Shown here piece by piece: positions 23,649 through 31,939 of a DNA stretch of 53,704 nt. Under the pieces are notes generated by a model, which did no database searches, had not been told where the DNA came from, and was given only the letters and a program-made list of their open reading frames with translations. The position numbers and the translations under genes were made by a program. The first letter of the stretch is position 1, and each line of letters begins with the position of its first letter. Source of the DNA: an uncultured Lachnospiraceae bacterium (GTDB lineage Bacteria > Bacillota > Clostridia > Lachnospirales > Lachnospiraceae); the NCBI GenBank assembly GCA_900548905.1, contig URMK01000048.1, positions 1 through 53,704 of the forward strand, in the 5' to 3' direction.

Positions 23649-24608
23649 ATGAAGGATGCTTTTATTGGAAAAAAAGCGTTGACGGCAATGCTGCTGCTTT
23701 GCGGCACTTTGGGCCTGCTGCTTTCCGCGTGCGGGAAACGGGAGGATCAGAAGAGCGGAACGGCCTTCGACGTTTATTATCTGAACAGGGAAGAAACCAA
23801 GATCGTCAAAGAGGTTTTTTATATCGAATCCCAGGACCAGGAAAGCCAGATCCGCCAGCTGATCTCTGCGCTGGAGGCAACCCCGGAGGATGTGGCATTA
23901 AAATCCGCGGTGGGAACCGCCTTCCGGATAACCGGTTATCAGGTAGAGGAAGGGGGACAGCTGGATCTGGATGTGGACGAAGCCTATAAGAAACAGCCCC
24001 CCACTACCGAAATCCTGGTCCGCGCGGCGCTGGTCCGGACATTGTCCCAGGCGGAGGGAATCAATCATGTGCTCATGACGGTGGGAGGGCAGCCTCTTAC
24101 GGACAATACGGGCATAACGGTAGGTCCTATGACCGCGGATGCGTTTATAGATAATGCAGGAGAAGAGATGAACACCTATGAAGGAGTGAGGCTGAAACTG
24201 TATTTTGCCAACGAAACAGGAGACGGGCTGGTGGAAGTCATCAAGCCTGTGGAATACAACAGTAACATTTCCATGGAAAAACTGGTGGTGGAGTACCTGG
24301 TGAAGGGGCCTGATTCAGACGACGTCTACCCGGTGATCAATCCCGGCACCAAAATACTGGGGGTAACGGTAAAGGACGGTATCTGCTATGTGAATCTGGA
24401 CGAGAATTTTCTGACCCAGATTTATAATGTCACCGCGGATGTGGCAGTGTACTCCATAGTCAATTCCCTGGTAGAGCTTTCCAATGTAAATAAAGTACAG
24501 ATAGCGGTAAACGGAAAAACCGATATTGTATTCCGTGAAACCTTTAATCTGGTGAACCTGTACGAAAGAAATCTGGAACTGATAAAGACAGGAGAAAACC
24601 AAGAATGA
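23649..24608 (+). CDS. GerMN-domain lipoprotein
   Basis: 319 residues. Lipoprotein signal with lipobox LLSAC at about residues 24-28. Two GerMN domains are suggested by the repeated pattern: FDVYYLNREETKIV ... LISAL and VRLKLYFANETGDGLVEV ... LVVEYLVKGP, each ending in a strand such as VTVKDGICYVNLDENFL. GerMN domains occur in the GerM spore protein and in LpqB, which partners the MtrAB two-component system; placement directly after a kinase is reminiscent of that pairing. The start is set at 23649 with AAGGAGG upstream rather than the GTG at 23628. Its stop overlaps the comEC start. Confidence 0.88.
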   Translation: MKDAFIGKKALTAMLLLCGTLGLLLSACGKREDQKSGTAFDVYYLNREETKIVKEVFYIESQDQESQIRQLISALEATPEDVALKSAVGTAFRITGYQVEEGGQLDLDVDEAYKKQPPTTEILVRAALVRTLSQAEGINHVLMTVGGQPLTDNTGITVGPMTADAFIDNAGEEMNTYEGVRLKLYFANETGDGLVEVIKPVEYNSNISMEKLVVEYLVKGPDSDDVYPVINPGTKILGVTVKDGICYVNLDENFLTQIYNVTADVAVYSIVNSLVELSNVNKVQIAVNGKTDIVFRETFNLVNLYERNLELIKTGENQE

Positions 24609-26980
24609 GACGTCCTTTATGCCTGGCTATGCTGGGCTTTGTGGCGGCAGTCCGGGTTATAACGTGGGTGAAGCCTCTGCCCGTCCCATCCCCTCCGGCG
24701 GAGGACGGGCAAAGCTGTACCATCGTGGGCACGGTCCGGGATATCGTAAGCTATAAGGATATAACTACCGGCCGGCCTGTTCGGCTCGTTTATATAAAAG
24801 CTGCAGTGCCTGCTGCCAATTCTATTTCACAAACCAATTCTGATTCTAATCTGTCTGCTGATTTCAAGCAGCAAATATCCGGTACAACAACAGAATACAA
24901 TAAGGAAACCCAGGTGATATGCAGGCTTTCCGGGGAAGAAAGCATGCTTCCGGAAATAGGGAGCAGGGTGCGTTACCAGGGGAAGGCGCGTCATTTCAGA
25001 GAAGCCTCCAATCCGGGAGAATTTGACGAAAGGGCTTATTATGCGTGCTATGGAATCAGTATGCAGCTGACGGATGCGCAACTTACCGGAAGGAGCCGCG
25101 GCTGTTCCGAATTCCGGCAATTCCTTTATGAAATCCGCTGCCGCGCCGGGGATATCCTGGATAACATTTTACCGGAAAAAGAGGCTTCTGTGGCAAAAGC
25201 TATGCTTCTCGGAGAGAAAAAAGGGATAGACAGAGAGCTTAAGAGTCTGTATCAGGGAGCCGGAATTGCCCATATCCTGGCTATTTCCGGGCTTCATATT
25301 TCCCTGCTGGGGATGGGGCTCTACCGGCTGCTCACCTTGCGTCTGTCCCGGAAAACGGCCTGTCTGCTTTCCTGCCTCGTTCTTTTTTCCTATCTGCTCA
25401 TGACAGGGTTTTCCCCGTCCGCCGTTCGTGCGGTACTCATGTTTTTTCTCTATATGCTGGCACGGCTGGCAGGAAGGACCTATGATATGCCCACGGCCCT
25501 TTCCGCAGCAGCCGTATTGCTCCTGGCGGAGAATCCCGCCTGGATGCAGGATAGCGGCTTCCTGCTCTCCTTTGCGGCAGCGGCAGGGGCGGCCGTGGTG
25601 ATTCCGGGGTTTGCCGGAATGGGCAGTGATAGACAGCGGTACCGGCGCGCACAGCATACCGGCATACTTGCCGGCAGGCTCCGCGAGGGACTGTGCTCCA
25701 GCTTCTGTATCAGCCTGGCAACCCTTCCGGTACTCTTATCTTCTTTTTACGAGTGGAATCTTCTTTCTGTTCTGCTCAATGTCCTGGTAATTCCTCTTAT
25801 GGGGGTACTGATGGGGGGAATCCTTATGCTGGTGCTGGCAGGGGGCATCTGCAGCGGCCTGGGGATACCTGCGGGAGCATTTCTTTCTCTTGCCGCCCTG
25901 CCGGTGCGGGGGATCTTCTTTCTGTATGAAAAGCTGTGTCTGCTGGCACAGGGACTGCCGGGGATTTGGCATGCGGGGATGCCGCAGACCTGGCAGATCC
26001 TTCTTTTTTATGCGGGTCTTGCCCTTCTTCTTCTGACTGCAGCGAAAATCCCCAGGAGATTGGGCTGGCCTCTTGCCGTCCTGCTGTGCCTTGTTTTCGC
26101 CGTAAATCCGCGGGGGGAGACCCGTCTGACCATGCTGGATGTGGGACAGGGGGACTGTATCTATATCCGGACGGAAGCGGGAAATCATTATTTGTACGAT
26201 GCGGGCAGCACTTCCAAAAAGGATACCGGAACCTGGCAGGTAATCCCTTTCCTGAAGTACCAGGGGGTGGATCGGCTGGAAGCCGTATTCGTGAGCCATT
26301 GGGATGAGGACCATATCAATGGAATGGAGGCCGTTTTCCAATGGGCCGCCGAAAGCGGGGTTCCCATAGGAGGTCTGGTTCTGCCGGGGGCCGGGCCGGA
26401 CGGAGAAGAACCGGAAACGCTTCTGGCATGCGCCGAAACCTATGGGATTCCGGTATACCGAATGCTTGCAGGGGATCGGCTTTTTGACGGGGACGGAAGG
26501 ACTGCCTTTTTATGTCTCCATCCCAGTGAGGGCGGTTTTTACAAGGATCGCAATGCCTCCTCTTTGGTGCTGAAGCTTAGTGTGGAAGGAAAACAACGTT
26601 TGGCATACCCCACGGCCCCTTATATGCAGGAAAATAAGCCGGGCTTCACCGCTCTTCTCACCGGAGATGTGGAGGAGGAAGGAGAACTTCAGATGCTGGA
26701 AGAGGACAGGGAGCTGCTGGAAAACTGTGATATCCTCAAAACAGCCCACCACGGCTCCGCCACCTCGTCGGCAGAGGCGTTTCTGGATGCGGCTTCCCCT
26801 TCCCTTGCCCTGATTTCCTGTGGTAAGAACAATACCTACGGACATCCTCATCAAGAGGTGCTTCAGCGCTTTGCGGAAAGAGGAATTCCCGTGCTTATCA
26901 CCAGCAGCAGCGGCGCCGTTACAATAAGGGTAAAAAAAGAAAAAATTTGGGTGGAACCTTTTTGTAACGGATCAGGGTGA
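24605..26980 (+). CDS. comEC: DNA internalisation competence protein ComEC/Rec2
   Basis: 791 residues. The N-terminal soluble DUF4131-like region is followed by the membrane Competence domain (GAGIAHILAISGLHISLLGMG, GFSPSAVRAVLMF). The C-terminal metallo-beta-lactamase domain has LDVGQGDCIYIRT, the metal motif SHWDEDHINGM, LTGDVEEEGE, and TAHHGSATSS. ComEC forms the channel that imports single-stranded DNA, and the MBL domain is thought to degrade the other strand. The start overlaps the GerMN stop (AATGA), indicating co-translation. All expected MBL motifs are present, so it looks functional. Confidence 0.95.
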   Translation: MRRPLCLAMLGFVAAVRVITWVKPLPVPSPPAEDGQSCTIVGTVRDIVSYKDITTGRPVRLVYIKAAVPAANSISQTNSDSNLSADFKQQISGTTTEYNKETQVICRLSGEESMLPEIGSRVRYQGKARHFREASNPGEFDERAYYACYGISMQLTDAQLTGRSRGCSEFRQFLYEIRCRAGDILDNILPEKEASVAKAMLLGEKKGIDRELKSLYQGAGIAHILAISGLHISLLGMGLYRLLTLRLSRKTACLLSCLVLFSYLLMTGFSPSAVRAVLMFFLYMLARLAGRTYDMPTALSAAAVLLLAENPAWMQDSGFLLSFAAAAGAAVVIPGFAGMGSDRQRYRRAQHTGILAGRLREGLCSSFCISLATLPVLLSSFYEWNLLSVLLNVLVIPLMGVLMGGILMLVLAGGICSGLGIPAGAFLSLAALPVRGIFFLYEKLCLLAQGLPGIWHAGMPQTWQILLFYAGLALLLLTAAKIPRRLGWPLAVLLCLVFAVNPRGETRLTMLDVGQGDCIYIRTEAGNHYLYDAGSTSKKDTGTWQVIPFLKYQGVDRLEAVFVSHWDEDHINGMEAVFQWAAESGVPIGGLVLPGAGPDGEEPETLLACAETYGIPVYRMLAGDRLFDGDGRTAFLCLHPSEGGFYKDRNASSLVLKLSVEGKQRLAYPTAPYMQENKPGFTALLTGDVEEEGELQMLEEDRELLENCDILKTAHHGSATSSAEAFLDAASPSLALISCGKNNTYGHPHQEVLQRFAERGIPVLITSSSGAVTIRVKKEKIWVEPFCNGSG

Positions 26981-27044
26981 CAGGCGGCCCTTTTTTTAGA
27001 CGTTGACTGAGAGACGGGAATGTGTCATGATAGGAAAGAAAGAT

Positions 27045-27071
27045 GTTACTGGTCACGGAGTGAACAGTAAC
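27045..27071. repeat. 27-bp intergenic palindrome, GTTAC type (GGA loop)
   Basis: GTTACTGGTCAC, loop GGA, GTGAACAGTAAC. The arms, including their single mismatch, are identical to the copy at 7703; only the loop differs, being its reverse complement. Confidence 0.8.
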
Positions 27072-27087
27072 AGAAAGGTGACCGGAC

Positions 27088-27112
27088 GTAACCGTTCAGG
27101 CCGGACCGTCAC
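27088..27112. repeat. Shortened palindrome of the same family
   Basis: GTAACCGTTC-AGGCC-GGACCGTCAC; arms partly decayed and the centre shortened. It lies 17 bp after the previous copy, so this comEC-holA gap carries a tandem pair like the one at 19.9 kb. Confidence 0.55.
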
Positions 27113-27144
27113 AGAGCAGCACAGCAGAAGAAAGGAGGCCTGAA

Positions 27145-28146
27145 ATGCAGCAGCTGTTGGAAGACATGAAAAAAAAGCAATTCAGGCAGGTTTATTTATT
27201 ATACGGGCAGGAGGCCTATCTGAAAAATCAATACCGGGACAAGCTCAAAGAAGCTCTTGTGCAGGATGGTGACACCATGAATTTCACTGTTTTCAAGGGC
27301 AAAAACATAAACCCCGGCGAGATTATAGACCTGGCGGAAACTATGCCCTTTCTTGCCGAAAGAAGGGTTATTCTTATTGAAGACAGCGGTTTTTTCAAAA
27401 AAGGCGGCGAACAGCTTGCGGATTATCTGAAGGAACCTGCATCCACCGTATGCATTCTTTTTTCGGAGTCCGAGGTTGACAAGAGAAACCGGCTGTTTAA
27501 AGCGGTAAAGGACAACGGCTGCGCCGTGGAATTTGCCACCCAGGATGAGACCACGCTGAAGCGGTGGATATTGGGAAGGGTGAAGAAGGAGAATAAAGCT
27601 ATTTCTTCGTCCGGCCTGGATTTTTTCCTGCAGAAGACCGGTTCGGATATGGAAAATATAAGCAGGGAAATGGAAAAGCTTTTTTGCTATACCCTGAAAA
27701 AGGATACGATTACGGAAGCGGATATAGAAGCTGTCTGCACCCATCAGGTAACCAGCCAGATTTTTGATATGGTGGAAGCTATCGCCATGGGCAGGCAGCA
27801 GCAGGCGCTGAAGCTGTATTATGACCTGCTGGCGCTGAAGGAACCGGCTATGCGTATCCTGTTCCTTATAGGAAGGCAGTTTAATCTGCTGCTGCAGGTA
27901 AAAGAACTGAAGGCAAAGGGCTATGACAACAGGAAAATCGGTGAAAAAACAGGGCTGCACAGCTTTATTGCGGGAAAATATGTGAGCCAGGCAGCCCGTT
28001 TCCGCAAGGAAGAACTGCGTGAAGCCCTGGAGGCCTGCGTGGGTACGGATGAGGCGGTAAAAAGCGGGAAGCTGAATGATACCATGGGAGTGGAGCTTCT
28101 TATTGTCAGATACAGCTCCGGAGGCAGGACCCAGGGGCGGGCATAG
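27145..28146 (+). CDS. holA: DNA polymerase III delta subunit
   Basis: 333 residues, full length for HolA. It is the clamp-loader subunit that opens the beta clamp. The N-terminal VYLLYGQEAYLKNQY is the signature start, with later family blocks ERRVILIEDSGFF, EPASTVCILFSE, and the C-terminal collar region LFLIGRQFNLLLQVKEL. AAAGGAGG precedes the ATG. In many Firmicutes holA follows comEC, as here, separated by a palindrome-bearing gap of 164 bp. The usual downstream gene rpsT is not present. Confidence 0.95.
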   Translation: MQQLLEDMKKKQFRQVYLLYGQEAYLKNQYRDKLKEALVQDGDTMNFTVFKGKNINPGEIIDLAETMPFLAERRVILIEDSGFFKKGGEQLADYLKEPASTVCILFSESEVDKRNRLFKAVKDNGCAVEFATQDETTLKRWILGRVKKENKAISSSGLDFFLQKTGSDMENISREMEKLFCYTLKKDTITEADIEAVCTHQVTSQIFDMVEAIAMGRQQQALKLYYDLLALKEPAMRILFLIGRQFNLLLQVKELKAKGYDNRKIGEKTGLHSFIAGKYVSQAARFRKEELREALEACVGTDEAVKSGKLNDTMGVELLIVRYSSGGRTQGRA

Positions 28147-28229
28147 CGCGTGCTCGTAAAGCGGTTTTTGCAGAAGGTGCCACGCACATTGCAGGAACTG
28201 GGAAATACGGAACAGTTAGGAGAGAAAAT

Positions 28230-28802
28230 ATGAGCGGATTGATATCCATAGTTCTGTGGATTATAATTATGGCGGCCGTATCCGGTGTTTTGAAACGGAA
28301 AAGCAGCGGCGGCAGCGGGGAGGGGAATCCTTATTATAACCAAACGCCGCCGGCACCCCCGGCCTATACGCCTCCCCCGGCGCCCCAGCCCCGTCAGCCC
28401 GGGATGCGGGAAATGCAATCCGGGACAGCACCGGTAAATACGGGAGCAACAAATTATTCAGCGGGTACAGTACCCGATAAAAGCAGACATGCGGGTACTA
28501 AAAATACAGCCTATTCCCCTTCACAGAAAAAGGGCGCAAAAGCGGATATGTCAACAACCGATTATCTCAGACAGAAGGCCAATCTGGACGAGGCGGATCA
28601 CCGCCAGGAAAAGCAGCAGGAATTCCGGCGCGCCAGATGGGAGACCGGCGGACTTCCCGCCGCAAAAAGGCTCTATGAAGGGGACAGCGTGCCTCAGGGA
28701 ATGCGCCGGGTGGCCTGTTCCTATTGCGGCGCCGATAATCTGCTTCCCCAAGGAAGCGGGCAAAAGTATACCTGCTACTTTTGCAGGGAAGAATTGGAGT
28801 AA
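28230..28802 (+). CDS. Small membrane protein with proline-rich linker and C-terminal zinc ribbon
   Basis: 190 residues. An N-terminal membrane helix (residues 2-21) is followed by a Pro/Ala/Gly-rich stretch (about 35-70), a charged helical region, and a C-terminal zinc ribbon, CSYCGADNLLP ... YTCYFCREELE (two CxxC pairs). No enzymatic motif is seen. I do not recognise a named family. A membrane-tethered zinc-ribbon protein of this type could be a scaffold, but nothing here proves it. It has its own GGAGAG ribosome binding site 83 bp after holA. Confidence 0.75.
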   Translation: MSGLISIVLWIIIMAAVSGVLKRKSSGGSGEGNPYYNQTPPAPPAYTPPPAPQPRQPGMREMQSGTAPVNTGATNYSAGTVPDKSRHAGTKNTAYSPSQKKGAKADMSTTDYLRQKANLDEADHRQEKQQEFRRARWETGGLPAAKRLYEGDSVPQGMRRVACSYCGADNLLPQGSGQKYTCYFCREELE

Positions 28803-28833
28803 ACACCCTGCTGTCAGGCGTGTACCCCGGCAC

Positions 28834-28864
28834 GGGTGTAGAAAAATAAGTTTGGCGTCATCCG
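28834..28864 (+). repeat. Likely solo remnant of the MITE terminal repeat
   Basis: GGGTGTAGAAAAATAAG then TTTGGCGTCATC matches the MITE end (GGGTGTAGATAAAAAAG, TTCGGCGTCACC) with about five differences. The rest of the element is absent. Confidence 0.5.
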
Positions 28865-28931
28865 GCACATGGCGTCTCTTGCGGGTATATAGATTTTGTT
28901 GGTGTGCTTCGGCGCACGGAAAGGAGTAAAT

Positions 28932-29378
28932 ATGGGTAAAATAGAAGAAGTAAGGGCAGAAATGGTCGCGGCTATGAAGAACAAGGATAAGGAAAGAAAG
29001 GACACCCTTTCCGCCCTCCTTGCCGCCCTCAAAAATAAAGCGATTGATAAAAGGTCGGATTTGACGGAAGCGGAAGAAAATGAAGTTATCAAAAAAGAGA
29101 TCAAACAGACCCAGGAAACCAGGGAGCTGGCACCTGCAGACAGAACAGACATAATCGAGGAATGCGAAAAACGACTGGCCGTCCTGAAGGAATTTGCCCC
29201 CGAAGAAATGAGTGAAGAAGCGATCCGCAAAGAAATACAGGAGGTTCTTGCCTCTTTGGGAATCGAAGCACCTGCCGGAAAAGATAAAGGCAGAATCATG
29301 AAGGAGCTTATGCCCCGTGTGAAGGGAAAAGCCGACGGAGCGCTGGTAAATAAGCTAGTCGGGGAAGTGATACAATAA
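28932..29378 (+). CDS. GatB/YqeY domain-containing protein
   Basis: 148 residues, the YqeY family. It opens with IEEVRAEMVAAMKNKDKERKDTLSALLAALKN and continues with the helical tail seen in the GatB C-terminus (LKEFAPEEMSEEAIRKEIQEVL, GRIMKELMPRVKGKADGALVNKLV). The tail domain binds tRNA in the amidotransferase, but the function of stand-alone YqeY is unclear. The start at 28932 is preceded by AAAGGAG at 5 bases; the ATG at 28896 is upstream of that site. A strong terminator follows at once. Confidence 0.93.
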   Translation: MGKIEEVRAEMVAAMKNKDKERKDTLSALLAALKNKAIDKRSDLTEAEENEVIKKEIKQTQETRELAPADRTDIIEECEKRLAVLKEFAPEEMSEEAIRKEIQEVLASLGIEAPAGKDKGRIMKELMPRVKGKADGALVNKLVGEVIQ

Positions 29379-29390
29379 AAGAAAAAAAGA

Positions 29391-29460
29391 AGGGCCTTTG
29401 CGCCCCGGCGGTTCTTTCCGGATGGAAAGGGCGGCGGGGCGCAAAGGCCCTGTTTTTTTT
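29391..29460 (+). terminator. Strong Rho-independent terminator after yqeY
   Basis: A 16-bp perfect stem (AGGGCCTTTGCGCCCC) with a large loop, followed by GTTTTTTTT. Confidence 0.95.
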
Positions 29461-29503
29461 ATTAATTTAATAGCTCTGCAAATCAAATAAAAATAATTTT
29501 TTT

Positions 29504-29534
29504 TGAAACTTTTTCCCTCCCATCTGCATCTAAT
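29504..29534 (+). promoter_or_regulatory. Possible ECF sigma-factor-type promoter
   Basis: TGAAACTTTTT followed, with 17 bases between AAC and CAT, by GCATCTAATG. ECF promoters typically carry AAC about 16-17 bases before CGTC; here the -10 has CAT. It would drive the exported protein gene at 29651, about 115 bp downstream. Confidence 0.35.
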
Positions 29535-29650
29535 GAAAGAGAGACGGAATAGTATCCGTCATTAGAGAACAGACAAGCCGATAAGTCCGTATTATCGTAC
29601 AGCATAAGTGCCATAATAGGCAAAAAGGTGCAGGGCGGAGGAAAATGTTT

Positions 29651-30028
29651 ATGAGGAAAATAGTAAGAAAAAGAACTGGCCTTCTGGCAGTTACCGCAGT
29701 GTTGATGCTCATTTGTGCTTTTTTTATTACAGGGACGGTGATGAGCCAGACAAAAGACAGAGTGAAGGTGGATGAGAAATATTACTTCCGGCTGGAAGAG
29801 GAATACCTGAACCGGGTGAGGGAGACCCTGAAGCAGGAAGGGTATTCCAACTGCGGCCTGACACTGACCTATACCAGGGATGTATCCGGGGAACGCAGAT
29901 ATTTTCTGAAGATCCATAACAAACGCTTTGACAGACTGGACAGCCTGCAGAGAAAAGCCATTCTGGATCGTGTGGGCAAAGTGGAGTTCGGTGTGGAAGG
30001 CTGCAGCCTTTACCAGGAATTTCTTTGA
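29651..30028 (+). CDS. Small exported or membrane-anchored hypothetical protein
   Basis: 125 residues. A basic N-terminus (MRKIVRKR) and one hydrophobic segment (LLAVTAVLMLICAFFITGTV, residues about 10-30) suggest an N-terminal anchor or signal. The rest is a charged extracytoplasmic domain: YYFRLEEEYLNRVRETL, CGLTLTYTRDVSGERRYFLKIHN, and VGKVEFGVEGCSLYQEFL. Two cysteines (about residues 68 and 119) could form a disulfide. I do not recognise the family. The start could be 29645 or 29651; the second has GGAGG at 9 bases and the first at 3, so 29651 is preferred. Confidence 0.7.
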   Translation: MRKIVRKRTGLLAVTAVLMLICAFFITGTVMSQTKDRVKVDEKYYFRLEEEYLNRVRETLKQEGYSNCGLTLTYTRDVSGERRYFLKIHNKRFDRLDSLQRKAILDRVGKVEFGVEGCSLYQEFL

Positions 30029-30046
30029 ACACTTTGGATTTGGGGA

Positions 30047-30075
30047 ATGACATTAATATCGTTTGGGGGTATAAT
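30047..30075 (+). promoter_or_regulatory. Predicted promoter for the DUF1653 gene
   Basis: ATGACA, 17-bp spacer, TATAAT, about 85 bp upstream of the predicted start. Confidence 0.6.
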
Positions 30076-30159
30076 AAGCAAAAAAGCACGACCGGGAAAG
30101 AACCGGAAAGCAACGGATAATAAGAGCCGGAACCGTACGTGCGGACGGGAGAGAAGGAT

Positions 30160-30816
30160 ATGGAAAGAACCCCCAGGCCAAACGAAATATATCAGCATTT
30201 CAAAGGAAATCTTTATAAAGTTATCACGCTTGCAACCCATTCCGAAACAGGGGAAAGCATGGTGGTTTACCAGGCTCTATACGGTGATTTCCCGGTATTT
30301 GTAAGGCCGCTGGAAATGTTTGTGAGTCAGGTTGATCATGACAGATATCCGGAAGCAAAGGCGGAATTCCGCTTTACCCTGGTTCCTCAGATTCTGGGAC
30401 AGGGCAGTATGCCGGAGACGGAAGCTTCACGGCCTTTCGTGCCGGCGGAAGATAAAACGGTTATGCAGAATGCTTCCGGTGAGCAGGGGCGTCCTGCCGC
30501 CGACATATCCGCTGCGGGATATGAAGCTTTTACAGCAGAACAGGCAGTTCCCGGATCGGAACGGACAACCGAGGAAGCGGAAGAGGAGGAAGCAGTTTTG
30601 GATCCGCTGCTGCTGCAGTTTCTGGATGCAGGCACCTATGAAGATAAGCTGAATATCATGGTTGGCCTGCACAGCCGGATTACGGATGAAATGCTGAATA
30701 CCATTGCCGTATCCCTGGATTTGGAGCTGGAAGAAGGGGAACTGGAGGAACGCTACCAGACATTGAAGAATTGTCTGATAACGCTGGAAAAATATGAATG
30801 CAACCGTCTCAGATGA
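30160..30816 (+). CDS. DUF1653 domain-containing protein
   Basis: 218 residues. The N-terminal domain (about 5-75) reads PNEIYQHFKGNLYKVITLATHSETGESMVVYQALYGD ... PLEMFVSQVD, the DUF1653 signature. A disordered Ala/Glu-rich linker follows. The C-terminal third (LDPLLLQFLDAGTYEDKLNIMVGLH ... ITDEMLNTIAVSLDLELEEG) is a helical segment often attached to DUF1653 in Lachnospiraceae. Function unknown. I chose the ATG at 30160 over the GTG at 30139 because GGGAG is 8 bases upstream. Own promoter predicted at 30047. Confidence 0.85.
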   Translation: MERTPRPNEIYQHFKGNLYKVITLATHSETGESMVVYQALYGDFPVFVRPLEMFVSQVDHDRYPEAKAEFRFTLVPQILGQGSMPETEASRPFVPAEDKTVMQNASGEQGRPAADISAAGYEAFTAEQAVPGSERTTEEAEEEEAVLDPLLLQFLDAGTYEDKLNIMVGLHSRITDEMLNTIAVSLDLELEEGELEERYQTLKNCLITLEKYECNRLR

Positions 30817-30909
30817 CAGCAGATACCGCCGGGAGAACCCGGTACTGTATCGCATTCAGTGTACCGGTTATAAGGAAGACTCTGTCCTGCACCGAAGGAG
30901 GAGGACTTC

Positions 30910-31869
30910 ATGGCATATGATTTGGACAACAGGCTGGTTATAGGTGTTTCCACAAGGGCGCTTTTTGATCTGGGTCTGGAAAATGAAATTTTTGAAAAGG
31001 AAGGTGTGGAAAGCTATCGGGAGTATCAGACGGAGCATGAGGCGGATATCCTTCAGCCCGGCCCCGGTTTTCCTCTGGTAAAGGCGCTTCTTGCCATCAA
31101 CACGCTGCCCGGTCAGGAAGGCCGGGTGGAAGTCATCGTGATGTCAAGAAACAGTGCGGATACTTCGCTGCGTGTTTTCCGCTCTATAGAGTATTATGGG
31201 CTGGATATTACCCGTGCGGTTCTGGCAGGAGGAGCGTCCCTTGCCCCTTATCTGGAAGCCTTCCGTACGGATCTTTTTCTTTCCGCCTGCGAGGATGATG
31301 TACAGCGGGCAGTGGATTCCGGCATAGCGGCGGGAATAATCTGTGACGGCATCCGGGAATATACCCGGGAGGAGAATATCCGGCAGATCCGCATTGCCTT
31401 TGACGGGGATGCCGTTCTTTTTACGGATGAATCGGAACGCATTTTCCGGGAGCAGGGGCTTGCCGCATTTGAAGAAAACGAACGGCGTAAGTCCGACAGT
31501 CCCCTGGAGGAAGGGCCTTTTGCACGCTTCCTCAAAACCATTGCCGTACTGCAGCAGGAGTTCCCGCCGGATCAGACGCCTATCAGGACGGCTCTTGTCA
31601 CCTCCAGGAGTGCGCCTGCCCATGAACGTGTCATCCGCACCCTGCGGGCATGGAACGTAAGGATAGATGAAGCTTTTTTTCTGGGAGGCATTTCCAAAAA
31701 GGAGATTCTGGCCGCTTTCGGCGCCCACATCTTTTTTGACGATCAGGCGGTGCATACGGGAAATGCCGCTGCAGTGGTACCCTCCGCCAGGGTGCCCTGC
31801 CGTTGCAGGTGCAGGAAAGAGGAGAAGCCGGAGAAAGGAAATCCGGACGTTAAGGGTGGTAAAGAATAG
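30910..31869 (+). CDS. Cytosolic 5'-nucleotidase (PF06189 type)
   Basis: 319 residues. Family features: LVIGVSTRALFDL at the N-terminus, the FPLVKALLAIN block, VEVIVMSRNSADTSLRVFRSIEYYGLDI, VLAGGASLAPYLEAF, IAFDGDAVLFTDESE (HAD-like aspartates), and HIFFDDQAVHTGNA. These enzymes dephosphorylate nucleoside monophosphates. The C-terminal RVPCRCRCRKEEKPEKGN is a cysteine/basic tail. AAGGAGGAGG sits upstream of the ATG. The next gene begins 70 bp later, past a small tandem repeat. Confidence 0.88.
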   Translation: MAYDLDNRLVIGVSTRALFDLGLENEIFEKEGVESYREYQTEHEADILQPGPGFPLVKALLAINTLPGQEGRVEVIVMSRNSADTSLRVFRSIEYYGLDITRAVLAGGASLAPYLEAFRTDLFLSACEDDVQRAVDSGIAAGIICDGIREYTREENIRQIRIAFDGDAVLFTDESERIFREQGLAAFEENERRKSDSPLEEGPFARFLKTIAVLQQEFPPDQTPIRTALVTSRSAPAHERVIRTLRAWNVRIDEAFFLGGISKKEILAAFGAHIFFDDQAVHTGNAAAVVPSARVPCRCRCRKEEKPEKGNPDVKGGKE

Positions 31870-31896
31870 AAAATGGGACAGTATAGAAAATGTATA

Positions 31897-31928
31897 GCAT
31901 AGAAAAAAGACGGCATAGAAAAAAGACA
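31897..31928 (+). repeat. Two 16-bp tandem repeats plus partial copies
   Basis: GCATAGAAAAAAGAC(G/A) occurs twice head to tail, preceded by looser ATAGAAAA copies from about 31866. It occupies most of the short gap before the SfsA-MutY gene, whose ribosome binding site is weak. Confidence 0.8.
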
Positions 31929-31939
31929 GCAGGTAATTT

